From Poecilobothrus nobilitatus (lineage: Eukaryota > Arthropoda > Insecta > Diptera > Dolichopodidae), in NCBI GenBank assembly GCA_947095535.1, contig OX352774.1:260869843-260933842 (forward strand): a stretch of 64,000 bases of DNA. The letters are read 5' to 3'. Position numbers and translations under genes: made by a program. Shown here piece after piece: positions 63,836 through 64,000 of the stretch. How positions within the stretch are numbered: the stretch's first letter is position 1; each line of letters starts with the position of its first letter. The notes below the pieces were generated by a model, which saw nothing but the letters and a program-made list of their open reading frames with translations, did no database searches and was not told the DNA's origin.

Positions 63836-64000
63836 TTAACAACTTTTTCTTACATAAAAGATTCTATGAAAAATTTTTTATGAAAAAATAATCACAATTC
63901 TAGAATGCTTTTTAATTTTTACTGTCTTTTTAAAAATATGCCCTTTAAAAACCTGTATTTTTGCATATAGCTATGAAAGTTAATCAAAATTATAAATTAA

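Noticed and set aside
1..64000. CRISPR array, operon or bacterial defence system
   Set aside because: No spaced direct-repeat array and no prokaryotic gene organisation is present. The DNA is eukaryotic with spliced exons and retroposons.

Overview
The window is AT-rich animal DNA, with many long A or T runs, no operon-like gene packing and no bacterial gene structure. The only clear host gene is the 5' part of a Wnt gene on the minus strand, in three coding exons separated by GT-AG introns. The best family match is Wnt6. Together with the tRNA-derived SINEs and the non-LTR and hAT remnants, this points to an arthropod, most likely an insect. I cannot name the species.

Layout (gene direction is right to left). 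A 65-nt signal-peptide exon lies at 33509-33573. It is followed by a first intron of about 32 kb (33508-1462), exon 2 (1238-1461), a 136-nt intron and exon 3 (659-1101). Exon 3 ends in frame after the conserved HNNxAGRL segment. The three exons join in phase (2+1 and 1+2 nt) into an N-terminal portion of 244 residues. The C-terminal exons, including the acylated CHGxSGSC loop and the cysteine-rich domain, would lie beyond position 1. DNA to the right of 33573 is 5' leader, promoter and upstream intergenic sequence. I found no second Wnt gene there.

The rest is intronic or intergenic DNA carrying decayed mobile elements. There are two tRNA-derived SINE families (A: five copies, B: three copies). 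There are three types of non-LTR coding fossil: two related Jockey/CR1-like reverse transcriptase fragments at 9.2-9.8 kb and 43.7-44.3 kb, an RNase H/CCHC-tail fragment at 36.5-37.05 kb, and an RTE-like tail at 40.95-41.1 kb. A hAT transposase C-terminus remnant lies at 51.09-51.33 kb. A 203-bp MITE-like element with 43-bp inverted ends lies at 23.56-23.76 kb. A dispersed family (C) is bounded by GACT and GACR microsatellites and recalls dipteran mini-me/Helitron-type elements. A family of about 79-bp tandem repeats in partly inverted arrangement lies at 48.1-48.9 kb, with a second site at 14.9-15.1 kb. One SINE-B copy is split by a retroposed element with a visible 12-bp target-site duplication.

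Most of the remaining DNA shows only AT-rich sequence and simple repeats. Nothing here forms an evident new multi-gene system. The most informative points are the remote Wnt6 signal-peptide exon, the nested insertion, and the repeat families with built-in inverted or microsatellite architecture.
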